The notes under the pieces are model-generated. The model was not told where the DNA came from, did not search any database, and saw only the letters and a program-made list of their open reading frames with translations. Made by a program: the position numbers and the translations under genes. DNA of 15,026 bases from Muribaculaceae bacterium (GTDB taxonomy: Bacteria; Bacteroidota; Bacteroidia; Bacteroidales; Muribaculaceae), in contig JAFZSS010000093.1 in NCBI GenBank assembly GCA_017619255.1, positions 1 through 15,026 on the forward strand, read 5' to 3'. Shown here piece after piece: positions 1-6,239 of the stretch (positions are counted from its first letter, which is position 1; each line of letters opens with the position of its first letter).

Positions 1-373
1 ACTGGTTGCAGATGTCGAGGAACTCGCCCAGCGTGCAGGGTGTGCCGGCATAGGTGATGCCGTGGCGCTTGCTGGTGAGTCGCGTCGAGAGAATGCTCTC
101 GGTACTCATGTCTGCAATCTTGGTCTCGGGGCCTCCCAGGCGCTTGTAACTGTCGTCGTGGCTGATGATGAAGGTGCCGTCGGCGGTGACGCGGATATCA
201 CATTCCAGTCCCCATGCGCCAGCCTCGGCGCCGTTGATGAAGGCGGCCCGGGTGTTCTCCACGCCCCATTGCGAGCCGCGGTGTCCCACGATGAGCTGGG
301 CTTGCATACCCAGTGTGCCCATGATGATGAGGGCCGCTGTAAAAATACTCTTGAGCAGTGTCATGATGTTCAT
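1..373 (-). other. GDPD module with its own signal peptide and plausible internal start (ATG 373)
   Basis: From ATG 373 the frame reads MNIMTLLKSIFTAALIIMGT, then a small-residue region ending GMQAQ and the GDPD HRG motif. This is a complete export signal followed directly by the catalytic domain, which is how secreted bacterial GDPDs normally begin. The bases just before it, on the minus strand, are A-rich and encode NNKNKN; A-rich leaders are typical before Bacteroidota start codons. I infer that translation could start here even though the upstream TPR-like frame runs straight in. The domain assignment is firm; which start is used is not. The 3' end is missing. Confidence 0.6.
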
Positions 374-1336
374 GTTTTTGTTCTTGTTGTTGAGGAGGTC
401 TTGGATCTCGTGTGCCTCGGCGGTGGCGTCGAGGCGCTGGGCCAGCGGCAGCAACGAGCGCAGCAGTTGCTCGGCAGCGGCACGGCGATTAATAAGCCGC
501 ATGAGCGCCTTGGCCAGGCCGATGGAGAGTGTGAGCTCGCGGTGTCCCATCTTCTCGCCCAGCTTCTTCTGGTAGCGCAGGGCCTTGGTATAATATTTCA
601 CGGCATTGCGCCCGTTGCCCATCTCGAGCATGATGTCCCCCTGTTTGCCCAGGGTATCCACGAGGTTGGACATGGCGGTGCGAGTGGCATTGGCGTCGCC
701 GCTGTTGAGCTCTTGCATGAAGAGTTCGCTGGTGCTCTGGTAGTGGGCCAGGACATTCATCTGCTTGGTCTTGGACTTGATGACCTCGGTGGAGGCTTCT
801 ACAGCCATGAGTAATAGTGCTGAGAAACGGGCCTCGTTACGCTTGGCGAGTCGCTCGAGCAGCTGCTGGGCCTTGGTGAGTTCCTTGGCGGCGCGGCTGT
901 TGTCGCCCATGTCGTGATGGGCGAGCGCGAGGTTGTAGAGGAGGGCTGCGACGATGGCGTTGAAGTCCTCGGTTTTCTTACCTTGGTGGTTGGAGAGCAC
1001 CAAGAGGGCATTCTCGGCTGCCCCGAGCGAGAGGGACGGGTTGCCGCCCTCGATGAGCAATGCCATGCGCGCGAGCCATAGCCATGCGGCATACAGCTCG
1101 GGCAGCTGCATCATGCGATCATCATCATAGATGAAATCCTCGATAATCTGCTCTGCCTCCATGTCGCGCCTATTGGTGATGAGGTACTCGGCATAGCATA
1201 TCTGCATCTCGGTGATGATGCCCTGGTCCAGTCCCTTACAAGGTGGCATGGTGCCGCTGGAGGCCATCTGCGCGCGGGCGATGGTCATGTCGTTCTTGAG
1301 GTGCGGCATCGCAACGATGACGGGCTGGTAGTTCAT
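1..1336 (-). CDS. TPR-like protein joined in frame to a secreted glycerophosphodiester phosphodiesterase (3' end outside window)
   Basis: The frame opens at ATG 1336 and has no stop down to position 1, so 445 residues are visible. No ATG, GTG or TTG lies in frame between this ATG and the upstream kdsD stop. Residues 1 to about 320 are soluble and helical. They include TPR-like stretches, for example YNLALAHHDMGDNSRAAKEL and one around MLEMGNGRNAVKYYTKAL. At residue 322 a methionine begins a classic signal peptide (TLLKSIFTAALIIMGTLGMQA). GDPD motifs follow: HRG at 352-354 with ENT a few residues on, LECDIRV, and ISHDDS. These are the metal and catalytic positions of enzymes that hydrolyse glycerophosphodiesters to glycerol-3-phosphate and an alcohol. 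The GDPD barrel is cut by the window edge. A hydrophobic export signal in mid-protein is odd, so this may be two genes whose separating stop is missing, with GDPD started independently at 373. It follows kdsD by 54 bases with no clear promoter, so co-transcription is likely. Confidence 0.7.
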   Translation of the reverse strand, partial: MNYQPVIVAMPHLKNDMTIARAQMASSGTMPPCKGLDQGIITEMQICYAEYLITNRRDMEAEQIIEDFIYDDDRMMQLPELYAAWLWLARMALLIEGGNPSLSLGAAENALLVLSNHQGKKTEDFNAIVAALLYNLALAHHDMGDNSRAAKELTKAQQLLERLAKRNEARFSALLLMAVEASTEVIKSKTKQMNVLAHYQSTSELFMQELNSGDANATRTAMSNLVDTLGKQGDIMLEMGNGRNAVKYYTKALRYQKKLGEKMGHRELTLSIGLAKALMRLINRRAAAEQLLRSLLPLAQRLDATAEAHEIQDLLNNKNKNMNIMTLLKSIFTAALIIMGTLGMQAQLIVGHRGSQWGVENTRAAFINGAEAGAWGLECDIRVTADGTFIISHDDSYKRLGGPETKIADMSTESILSTRLTSKRHGITYAGTPCTLGEFLDICNQ

Positions 1337-1390
1337 TGGTTCAGTGGATGATAGTCGTTCAAAAAATGCTAAAAGCCTATTGCTGACGGC

Positions 1391-1999
1391 TTAATACTTG
1401 GTCCCCTTGGCGATGCTGCCCAGATAGCCGCCGTGGTGGCGCAGGGCGTAATCCTCCCGGGTGAAACCGGTGGCGCGCATGGTGTTCACCACCAGTACAT
1501 CGCCGATGACGGTCATCACCGTGGTGGAGGTCGTGGGCGTCAGTCCCAGAGGGCACACTTCCTGGGTCTTGCCGGTCCACAGGCAGATGTCGGCCAACTG
1601 GGCCAACTCGCTGTCCTTGTTGCCTGTGATGACAACGATTTTCAATTGCGGGTAGAGGTTGTGAGCCAGTGAGACAAGGGCGCAAATCTCGTTGGTGCGC
1701 CCTGAATTGGACAGCAACAGCAATACATCATGGGGTTGCACCACACCTAGGTCGCCATGCTGTGCCTCGCTGGGGTGGAGGAAGATGGCTGGAATGCCTG
1801 TCGAGGAGAAAGTGGTGGCGATGTTGTCGGCGATTTGGCCGCACTTGCCCATGCCCGAGGTGACGAGTTTGCCCCCCTCGTGCTTCACTTGCTCGACGAT
1901 GAGCTTGACGGCCTGCTCATAGTCATCGGTGATGGGTATGTTAAGGACGGCCTTGCTCTCGGCCTCCAGGATTTCTTTCATTGATTGCTTTATGTCCAT
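1391..1999 (-). CDS. kdsD: D-arabinose-5-phosphate isomerase, single SIS domain (KdsD/KpsF-like)
   Basis: The enzyme family interconverts ribulose-5-phosphate and arabinose-5-phosphate, the first step towards Kdo for lipopolysaccharide, in the cytoplasm. The 202-residue product carries the family signatures in order: KLVTSGMGKCGQIADNIATT (phosphosugar loop), STGIPAIFLHPSEAQHGDLG, LLLLSNSGRTNEI (second SIS loop), and the C-terminal GFTREDYALRHHGGYLG. The usual enterobacterial enzymes have about 320 residues with two CBS domains at the C-terminus. Here the protein ends after the SIS domain, as in the single-domain Bacteroides fragilis isomerase I recall. I chose ATG 1999 (MDIKQSMKEI) because the frame upstream is merely open through the tandem repeats and a promoter box lies at 2031-2038. 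The TPR-GDPD frame follows 54 bases downstream on the same strand. Confidence 0.85.
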   Translation of the reverse strand: MDIKQSMKEILEAESKAVLNIPITDDYEQAVKLIVEQVKHEGGKLVTSGMGKCGQIADNIATTFSSTGIPAIFLHPSEAQHGDLGVVQPHDVLLLLSNSGRTNEICALVSLAHNLYPQLKIVVITGNKDSELAQLADICLWTGKTQEVCPLGLTPTTSTTVMTVIGDVLVVNTMRATGFTREDYALRHHGGYLGSIAKGTKY

Positions 2000-2030
2000 G
2001 TCCAAGTGGTATAAGATATTTTTCAACTTG

Positions 2031-2062
2031 CAAAGGTAGTGCAAGCCGAGCGGAGAACAAAA
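2031..2062 (-). promoter_or_regulatory. Bacteroidota-type promoter for kdsD, inside the first repeat copy
   Basis: On the minus strand TTTTG (2062-2058) is followed by 19 bases and then TACCTTTG (2038-2031). This matches the Bacteroidota sigma-ABfr pattern TTTG-N19-21-TAnnTTTG. The -7 box lies 31 bases before the kdsD ATG, giving a short leader. The other repeat copies read TACTTTG, one base short of the consensus, so only the gene-proximal copy carries an intact box. Confidence 0.65.
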
Positions 2063-2118
2063 CGAAAAACGAAGTTTTTTGTTTTTTATCCCGAGGCGAA
2101 GCCTATCTTCGACACAGT
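2031..2118. repeat. Tandem repeat copy 1 (88 bp)
   Basis: This unit begins CAAAGGTAGTGCAAGCC and contains two possible hairpins. One is an A/T-rich pair, AAAACGAAAAAC-GAA-GTTTTTTGTTTT, with a single G-T wobble. The other is a small perfect AGGC-GAA-GCCT. It differs from copy 2 by one inserted G (CAAAGG against CAAAG) and one A/G substitution near its end. Confidence 0.85.
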
Positions 2119-2205
2119 CAAAGTAGTGCAAGCCGAGCGGAGAACAAAACGAAAAACGAAGTTTTTTGTTTTTTATCCCGAGGCGAAGCCTATCTTCGAC
2201 GCAGT
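2119..2205. repeat. Tandem repeat copy 2 (87 bp)
   Basis: This is nearly identical to copy 1, with two differences. Because 87 bases is 29 codons and this stretch has no stop, the minus strand stays open through copies 1 and 2 as a repeated 29-residue peptide. I regard that as non-coding. Confidence 0.85.
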
Positions 2206-2292
2206 CAAAGTAGTGCAAGCCAGCCGAGAGCCAAATGAAAACCCATTTTTATTTGTGCTTTCCCGAGGCGAAGCCTACTTTCACCGTAGATA
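2206..2292. repeat. Tandem repeat copy 3, degenerate
   Basis: Only the two ends match copies 1 and 2: CAAAGTAGTGCAAGCC at the left and CCCGAGGCGAAGCCTA near the right. The middle has diverged (AAATGAAAACCCATTTTTAT). It marks the boundary of the array on the DUF3667 side. Confidence 0.65.
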
Positions 2293-2383
2293 AAGTTGCG
2301 AAATAGTTTTCAGTTTTTGGTTTTTGTCGGTTGATTGTTGAAGTTTTTTGTGAATTGAGTTCGTCTAATGGTAAAAAGAGTGT

Positions 2384-2391
2384 TAATTTTG
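2384..2391 (+). promoter_or_regulatory. Possible -7 box for the DUF3667 gene
   Basis: TAATTTTG fits TAnnTTTG and lies 22 bases before ATG 2414. The only -33 candidate at the right distance is TTCG (2360-2363, 20 bases upstream), a one-base departure from TTTG. The rest of 2293-2413 is A/T-rich and holds nothing else I recognise. Confidence 0.4.
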
Positions 2392-2413
2392 TGCTCACAA
2401 ATAACTTTTGAAG

Positions 2414-3409
2414 ATGAATACTGATCAAGTCAAAGAAGAATACAGTAGGTTTAAGCAGTGGCAGGAACAGCCATTTGATTATACATACGATTCAGAACGC
2501 AGTCAACACTGTAACAACTGCGGTCACGAGTTCACAGGTAATTATTGCCCCGTCTGTTCGCAGAAGGCAGGCGCTGGTCGCATCGGTTGGCGCAGTGTTC
2601 ACCAGGGCATTATGGACATTTGGGGCCTGGGTACGCGCTCGCTGCTTTATTCTATATGGCAGTTGCTCTGGCGGCCGGGCCACATCATCGGTGACTACAT
2701 CGACGGCAAGCGTCAGGTAAGTTTCCCTCCTGTGAAGATGCTGTTTATCGTTGCGGTGCTCTTTTCCATGATCTATTATTGGTTCCTCCCGACGGTTTTG
2801 GGCATTAATTTTGAGGCTGAAATCCCCCAGGATGAAAGGGTAATTATGGGTGACTTTGCTGATTGGCTGAAGACCAATTACAGTTGGTTTGCACTGATTA
2901 TGGCGATGCTTGCCGTCGTCCCCACTTGGATCATGTTCCGCTACTCGCCGCGCCACACTCGTCACACGATGCCCGAGGGGTTCTTTATCCAGGTTTTCCT
3001 CGCGGTTCTGATGATTGTATTCAGTTTTCTGCTTCTGCCATTAGCCATGCTGAATGTAATGGCTTATACCTATATCGTTTATTGCTTTTATGGGGTTTAT
3101 TACATCATCGTCTATAAGTACCTGTTCGGGTATAGTCTTTGGGGCACCCTGTGGCGTAGCGGATTCGTCTTGCTGACTATAGTCCTTCTGATGACATTAG
3201 GAGTCATCCTGGGATCCCATCTTATCGAAGGCATGATGAAACTTCAGGGGAATGTACAAATGACTGAAGAACAGGCTTTTCAAGCCAAGGCTTTTGCCAC
3301 AGTGGGTCTTGCTGTGTCTGTCATTGTTGTTATGGCTGTCGGCTTCATCATCAATCGTCTTGCTACGAGAAAGTTCCGCAAGGAGCTGAAGCTTAATGCA
3401 AGCCGATAG
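2414..3409 (+). CDS. DUF3667 zinc-ribbon membrane protein
   Basis: The 331-residue protein has an N-terminal cytoplasmic-looking segment with a CxxC-x8-CxxC zinc ribbon: Cys33, Cys36, Cys45 and Cys48 in QHCNNCGHEFTGNYCPVCSQ. A region resembling the DUF3667 core follows (SVHQGIMDIWGL, then RPGHIIGDYIDGKRQVSFPP). After it come about six hydrophobic segments, such as MLFIVAVLFSMIYYWFLP and FFIQVFLAVLMIVFSFLLLP. The family is common in Bacteroidota and has no established function. ATG 2414 is preferred over an in-frame TTG at 2408 because it is a standard start and TTG would add only two residues. The stop lies 7 bases from the convergent thioesterase stop, with no hairpin between. Family assignment is from memory of the zinc-ribbon and RPG motif pattern. 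Confidence 0.8.
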   Translation: MNTDQVKEEYSRFKQWQEQPFDYTYDSERSQHCNNCGHEFTGNYCPVCSQKAGAGRIGWRSVHQGIMDIWGLGTRSLLYSIWQLLWRPGHIIGDYIDGKRQVSFPPVKMLFIVAVLFSMIYYWFLPTVLGINFEAEIPQDERVIMGDFADWLKTNYSWFALIMAMLAVVPTWIMFRYSPRHTRHTMPEGFFIQVFLAVLMIVFSFLLLPLAMLNVMAYTYIVYCFYGVYYIIVYKYLFGYSLWGTLWRSGFVLLTIVLLMTLGVILGSHLIEGMMKLQGNVQMTEEQAFQAKAFATVGLAVSVIVVMAVGFIINRLATRKFRKELKLNASR

Positions 3410-3416
3410 AATTGAC

Positions 3417-3863
3417 TCATTCAAAGCTGTGACCCTCAAAGGCGACGATGGCATCGCGCCACACCTGAGGGATAGGACTCGGTTGGTTGGTCTCGGGGGC
3501 CATGTTGACCATGACGGTGGCACAGGTGGCCTTTACCTCGTGTGTCTCGCTGTTGACCAGATGTTGCAGCAGCGTGAGGCTCTTGTTACCCAAGCGGGCG
3601 CATTGGGTGAGGACTTCGACAGATTCATTAAACAGTGTTGGTGCCAGGAAACTGCAGTTCACATTGGCGATGATGACTGTGGGCCGTCTCCAGTCGATGT
3701 CGGCTTGCACATTCAATCCTTTGAAGTAATGTGTCTTTCCCAAGTCAAAGAATTGGAAATAGACTGAGTTGTTGACATGACCGAGGGCATCCACATCGTT
3801 GAAACGCAGTTGCATCGGTGTGGCGCACTTGAAAGGGTATTGGGCTTCGATAGCGTGGTTCAT
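3417..3863 (-). CDS. Acyl-CoA thioesterase, hotdog fold (4HBT/YbgC-like)
   Basis: The 148-residue length is that of a single hotdog domain. The N-terminal LRFNDVDALGHVNNSVYFQF matches the 4HBT signature, where the Asp (about residue 25) of the D-x-x-G-H-V-N motif is the catalytic position in related enzymes. The rest includes the expected pattern around DWRRPTVIIANVNCSFLAPT and KATCATVMVNM. Such enzymes hydrolyse acyl-CoA or acyl-ACP thioesters; the substrate cannot be read from the sequence. It lies 42 bases downstream of the DUF721 gene on the same strand, probably as the last gene of the recF unit. The gap contains only short TTTAAA-type runs. The family is well supported; a specific gene name is not. 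Confidence 0.8.
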   Translation of the reverse strand: MNHAIEAQYPFKCATPMQLRFNDVDALGHVNNSVYFQFFDLGKTHYFKGLNVQADIDWRRPTVIIANVNCSFLAPTLFNESVEVLTQCARLGNKSLTLLQHLVNSETHEVKATCATVMVNMAPETNQPSPIPQVWRDAIVAFEGHSFE

Positions 3864-3905
3864 TTTAGTTTAATGTTTAAAGTTTAAAGATGGCATCCGC
3901 GCTCC

Positions 3906-4184
3906 TTACTTGAAGATGATTTCGCGGCCCAGTGCCTCGTTGATGCGGGTGATGATGCTGGCACGGATGAGCATCAGCTCGTTGGCCAATGAAGCTGACG
4001 ACAGATGCACCGTCATCACGCCGTCCTTGACATACCGCTTGATGGTGTAACGGTTGATGCCGTCACCCACGATTTGCGGCCACAGGGCGCTGGCGCGGTG
4101 CTCGTCGAGCGCCACATCGAGGTTCTCCTTTTTGAGCAGGTCATCGATGATCTGCCCGATGTTCTTGGCCTCGGTGCGTTTCAT
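3906..4184 (-). CDS. DUF721 protein, DciA-like (replication/DNA-associated)
   Basis: This 92-residue protein matches the compact DUF721 form: an N-terminal helix (IGQIIDDLLKKENLDVALDE), the core ALWPQIVGDGINRYT, and a C-terminal strand-helix region (MTVHLSSASLANELMLIR) ending near REIIFK. DUF721 includes DciA, a loader or operator of the replicative helicase in many bacteria without DnaC. Assignment to that role here is inference. The start ATG (4184-4182) overlaps the recF stop in an ATGA, so translation is probably coupled. A strong Shine-Dalgarno sequence (AGGGAGGTGA, 4200-4191) lies six bases before the ATG, inside the last recF codons. Confidence 0.85.
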   Translation of the reverse strand: MKRTEAKNIGQIIDDLLKKENLDVALDEHRASALWPQIVGDGINRYTIKRYVKDGVMTVHLSSASLANELMLIRASIITRINEALGREIIFK

Positions 4185-5293
4185 GAGGATTCACCTCCCT
4201 TCATGATGGTCACTGCACCGTTCTCGACATGCATCAAGCAATGGCCGCCACCATGGCGGGTGATGATTTCATCGAGGTGGGTGCGGTTGGTGTCGGTGAT
4301 GAAAATCTGTCCGAAGCGGTCGCTGGACACTACATCGACGATGCGTTCCACGCGGCTGGCGTCGAGTTTGTCAAAGATGTCGTCGAGCAGCAGTATGGGT
4401 ACCGCGGGATTGTTGGCCTTGAGGAAGTCGAACTGTGCGAATCTCAGGGCGATGGTGTAGGTCTTGCATTGCCCCTGGCTTCCAGTGCTTCGCATGGGAT
4501 AACCGTTGAGCATCAGCTCCAGGTCGTCGCGGTGGATGCCCCGAGTAGTGTAGCCGATGATAAGGTCGCGCTCCCGTGTCGCCGCCAGGTGTTCCAGCAT
4601 GGGGCTGTCGTTGAGGTGGCTCTTGTAGTGCAGGCTCACCGTCTCCCCTTCGCCGGCCACAGCGTTGTAGTAGTGCATGAAGATGGGCAGGAACTCGTTG
4701 ACCCATCGGGTGCGGCGTTCATGCAGCAGTGTGGCATGACGCGCCATCTCCAGTTCCACCGTTTCATAGAGCAGGGGGTCGCGCATCTCCTTCCTGATCA
4801 TGGCGTTGCGTTGCTCCACAGCCTTGTTGTAGCGGATGAGGGCGTCGAGGTACTCGCTGTCGTTCTGGGAGATGATGAGGTCCATGAAGCGTCGTCGTTC
4901 CTCACCACTGCCTCTCACCAGGTCCCAGTCGATGGGCGACACCATCACCACGGGCAGCAGGCCGATGTGTTGGCTCAGGCGTTGGTATTCCTTACCGTCA
5001 CGCCTTACCACTTTGCGTTTTCCGCGTTGCAGGGCCACGCTGATTTCCATGGGTGTTTCCTGTCGGGTGTAGCTTCCTTGAAGCATCATGAAAGACTCCC
5101 CGTGACGGATAACCGCGCTGTTGTCTCCTGTCGAAGCAAAACTGCGGCACATGCTCAAGTAATAGATGGCGTCGAGCACATTGGTCTTGCCTTGTCCGTT
5201 ATTGCCAATCAGGCAATTCAGCTTGGGCGAGAACTCCAGCCGCGCCTCGGCGATGTTCTTGTAATTAAGTATGGTGGCAGTGTTCAGAGTCAT
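4181..5293 (-). CDS. recF: DNA replication and repair protein RecF
   Basis: RecF is an SMC/ABC-type ATPase that binds gapped DNA and helps load RecA through RecOR. The 370-residue product has the family length. The N-terminus MTLNTATILNYKNIAEARLE leads into a Walker A motif, IGNNGQGKTN (from residue 29). A SMC signature-like segment, GSQGQCKTYTIALRF, lies near residue 271, and Walker B LLLDDIFDKLD starts near 301. The C-terminal FITDTNRTHLDEI is also typical. ATG 5293 gives the usual RecF N-terminus; the frame is open for 96 more codons upstream, but that extension covers the promoter region and the divergent pgeF gene. Downstream, DUF721 overlaps by four bases. The pairing of RecF with a DciA-like protein suits a DNA replication and repair transcription unit. 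Confidence 0.93.
   Translation of the reverse strand: MTLNTATILNYKNIAEARLEFSPKLNCLIGNNGQGKTNVLDAIYYLSMCRSFASTGDNSAVIRHGESFMMLQGSYTRQETPMEISVALQRGKRKVVRRDGKEYQRLSQHIGLLPVVMVSPIDWDLVRGSGEERRRFMDLIISQNDSEYLDALIRYNKAVEQRNAMIRKEMRDPLLYETVELEMARHATLLHERRTRWVNEFLPIFMHYYNAVAGEGETVSLHYKSHLNDSPMLEHLAATRERDLIIGYTTRGIHRDDLELMLNGYPMRSTGSQGQCKTYTIALRFAQFDFLKANNPAVPILLLDDIFDKLDASRVERIVDVVSSDRFGQIFITDTNRTHLDEIITRHGGGHCLMHVENGAVTIMKGGESS
4191..4200 (-). promoter_or_regulatory. Strong Shine-Dalgarno for the DUF721 gene, within recF
   Basis: On the minus strand AGGGAGGTGA precedes the DUF721 ATG by six bases. It is read in recF as Lys-Gly-Gly-Glu. Bacteroidota genes generally lack such sequences, and I see none this good elsewhere in the window. 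It probably secures re-initiation at the overlapping start. Confidence 0.55.
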
Positions 5294-5297
5294 AGTG

Positions 5298-5305
5298 CAA
5301 AGGTA
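5298..5305 (-). promoter_or_regulatory. -7 box for recF, four bases from the start codon
   Basis: TACCTTTG on the minus strand matches TAnnTTTG and is followed by CACT and then the recF ATG. With the usual distance from box to first transcribed base, the message would begin at or next to the ATG. No good TTTG is found 19-21 bases upstream. Confidence 0.5.
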
Positions 5306-5349
5306 CTTCATTTTCGCCGAATTGTGGTGACGAAATGATGATATTTTCT

Positions 5350-5357
5350 TATCTTTG
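5350..5357 (+). promoter_or_regulatory. -7 box for pgeF, five bases from the start codon
   Basis: TATCTTTG matches TAnnTTTG and is followed by TCGTC and then ATGATG (5363). As with recF on the other strand, a nearly leaderless message is implied. The -33 element is weak (GGTG at about 20 bases). Confidence 0.5.
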
Positions 5358-5362
5358 TCGTC

Positions 5363-6154
5363 ATGATGGAACTTGAGATTTTGAATTTTGTGAAGCCCGT
5401 CCAGGGCGTGACGGCGTTCAGCACGACGCGTGGCGAGGTGGAAAAAGGAAAGCCTTATTCGGGCGTCGATCTTTGTGACTATGTGGGTGACGATGCCTTG
5501 CGTGTGCTTGACGCGAGGCTCACGCTGGCGATGCAGTTGGGTGTGGACCTCGATGACCTGGTCATGCCGCGGCAGACCCACTCATGCCGTGTGGCGGTCA
5601 TTGATGAGCAGTTCCGTTCGCTTGACATCGACAAGCAGGAAGGCGCTCTTGACGGTGTGGACGCTTTAGTGACAAAGCTCACGGGTGTGGTCATCGGCGT
5701 GAACACCGCCGATTGTGTGCCCATCGTTCTGACTGATCCAAACGCGGGCATCATCGCCGTGGCCCATGCCGGGTGGCGCGGCACAGTGGGGCGCATTGCA
5801 AAGCTTGTGGTTGAGCAGATGCACCGCTTGGGAGCAAAGGCCGACCGCATCCAGGTCGCCATGGGCCCCAGCATCTGCCAGGATTGTTTTGAGGTGGGTG
5901 ACGAGGTGGTTGACGCTTTTAGGCAGGCAGGCTTTGACCTTGATTCTATCGTCTGTCGTAATGACGCTACCGGTAAGGCGCACATCGACCTGCGTGCCGC
6001 CAATCGTGATGTTCTGATTGCTGCAGGTGTGCCTGCTGACCAGATTGCCTTGTCAACGCATTGTTCCCGCTGCGAGCCAGACCGCTTCTTCTCGGCTCGC
6101 CGCCTGGGCATCAACAGCGGTAGAACTTTCACGGGAATTTATAGAGGTTTCTAG
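5363..6154 (+). CDS. pgeF: Peptidoglycan editing factor PgeF (YfiH/laccase-domain family)
   Basis: The family was long annotated as polyphenol oxidase. In E. coli, PgeF is reported to remove muropeptide precursors with L-Ser in place of L-Ala. The 263-residue product carries all the hallmark motifs: RQTHS with His73, NTADCVPI with Cys118, AHAGWRGT with His135 (the His-Cys-His metal site), GPSICQDCFEVG, and the C-terminal CSRCEPDRFFSARR followed by TGIYR. Two adjacent ATGs (5363 and 5366) begin the frame; either may be used. The gene diverges from recF across 69 bases and ends 85 bases before the convergent metallopeptidase stop, with a hairpin between them. Confidence 0.92.
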   Translation: MMELEILNFVKPVQGVTAFSTTRGEVEKGKPYSGVDLCDYVGDDALRVLDARLTLAMQLGVDLDDLVMPRQTHSCRVAVIDEQFRSLDIDKQEGALDGVDALVTKLTGVVIGVNTADCVPIVLTDPNAGIIAVAHAGWRGTVGRIAKLVVEQMHRLGAKADRIQVAMGPSICQDCFEVGDEVVDAFRQAGFDLDSIVCRNDATGKAHIDLRAANRDVLIAAGVPADQIALSTHCSRCEPDRFFSARRLGINSGRTFTGIYRGF

Positions 6155-6186
6155 AAACTCCAGATTCACTGGATATCCAAAACAGC

Positions 6187-6212
6187 AATGCCCGCTCTTG
6201 CAAGCGGGCATT
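6187..6212. terminator. Shared hairpin terminator between pgeF and the metallopeptidase gene
   Basis: A perfect 10-bp stem, AATGCCCGCT / AGCGGGCATT, encloses a CTTGCA loop. Neither side has a long T-run, but its position between two convergent stops suggests bidirectional termination. Confidence 0.65.
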
Positions 6213-6239
6213 GTCGTTGAGTTGTTGTCACCAAATGGT

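Noticed and set aside
62..814. 250-codon plus-strand frame at the left edge
   Set aside because: It is antisense to the GDPD and TPR-like coding frame, whose motifs (HRG, ENT, HDD) are convincing.
2000..2218. Open minus-strand frame extending kdsD by 73 codons through the tandem repeats
   Set aside because: The extension only translates the 87-bp repeat twice (a 29-residue repeated peptide), crosses the promoter box, and has no counterpart in the SIS family. ATG 1999 gives the normal N-terminus.
2031..2292. CRISPR array or insertion-sequence end
   Set aside because: The units are directly adjacent with no unique spacers, have an 87-bp period, and no cas or transposase gene is nearby.
3864..3905. 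Separate promoter for the thioesterase
   Set aside because: The gap has repeated TTTAAA-type runs but no TAnnTTTG on the minus strand. Read-through from recF-DUF721 is simpler.
4229..5338. 369-codon plus-strand frame opposite recF
   Set aside because: It is antisense to a clear RecF with Walker motifs; no recognisable family in the translation.
5294..5581. Minus-strand extension of recF by 96 codons
   Set aside because: It overlaps the divergent pgeF coding start and both promoter boxes, and RecF homologues begin at the NYKN-type N-terminus found from ATG 5293.
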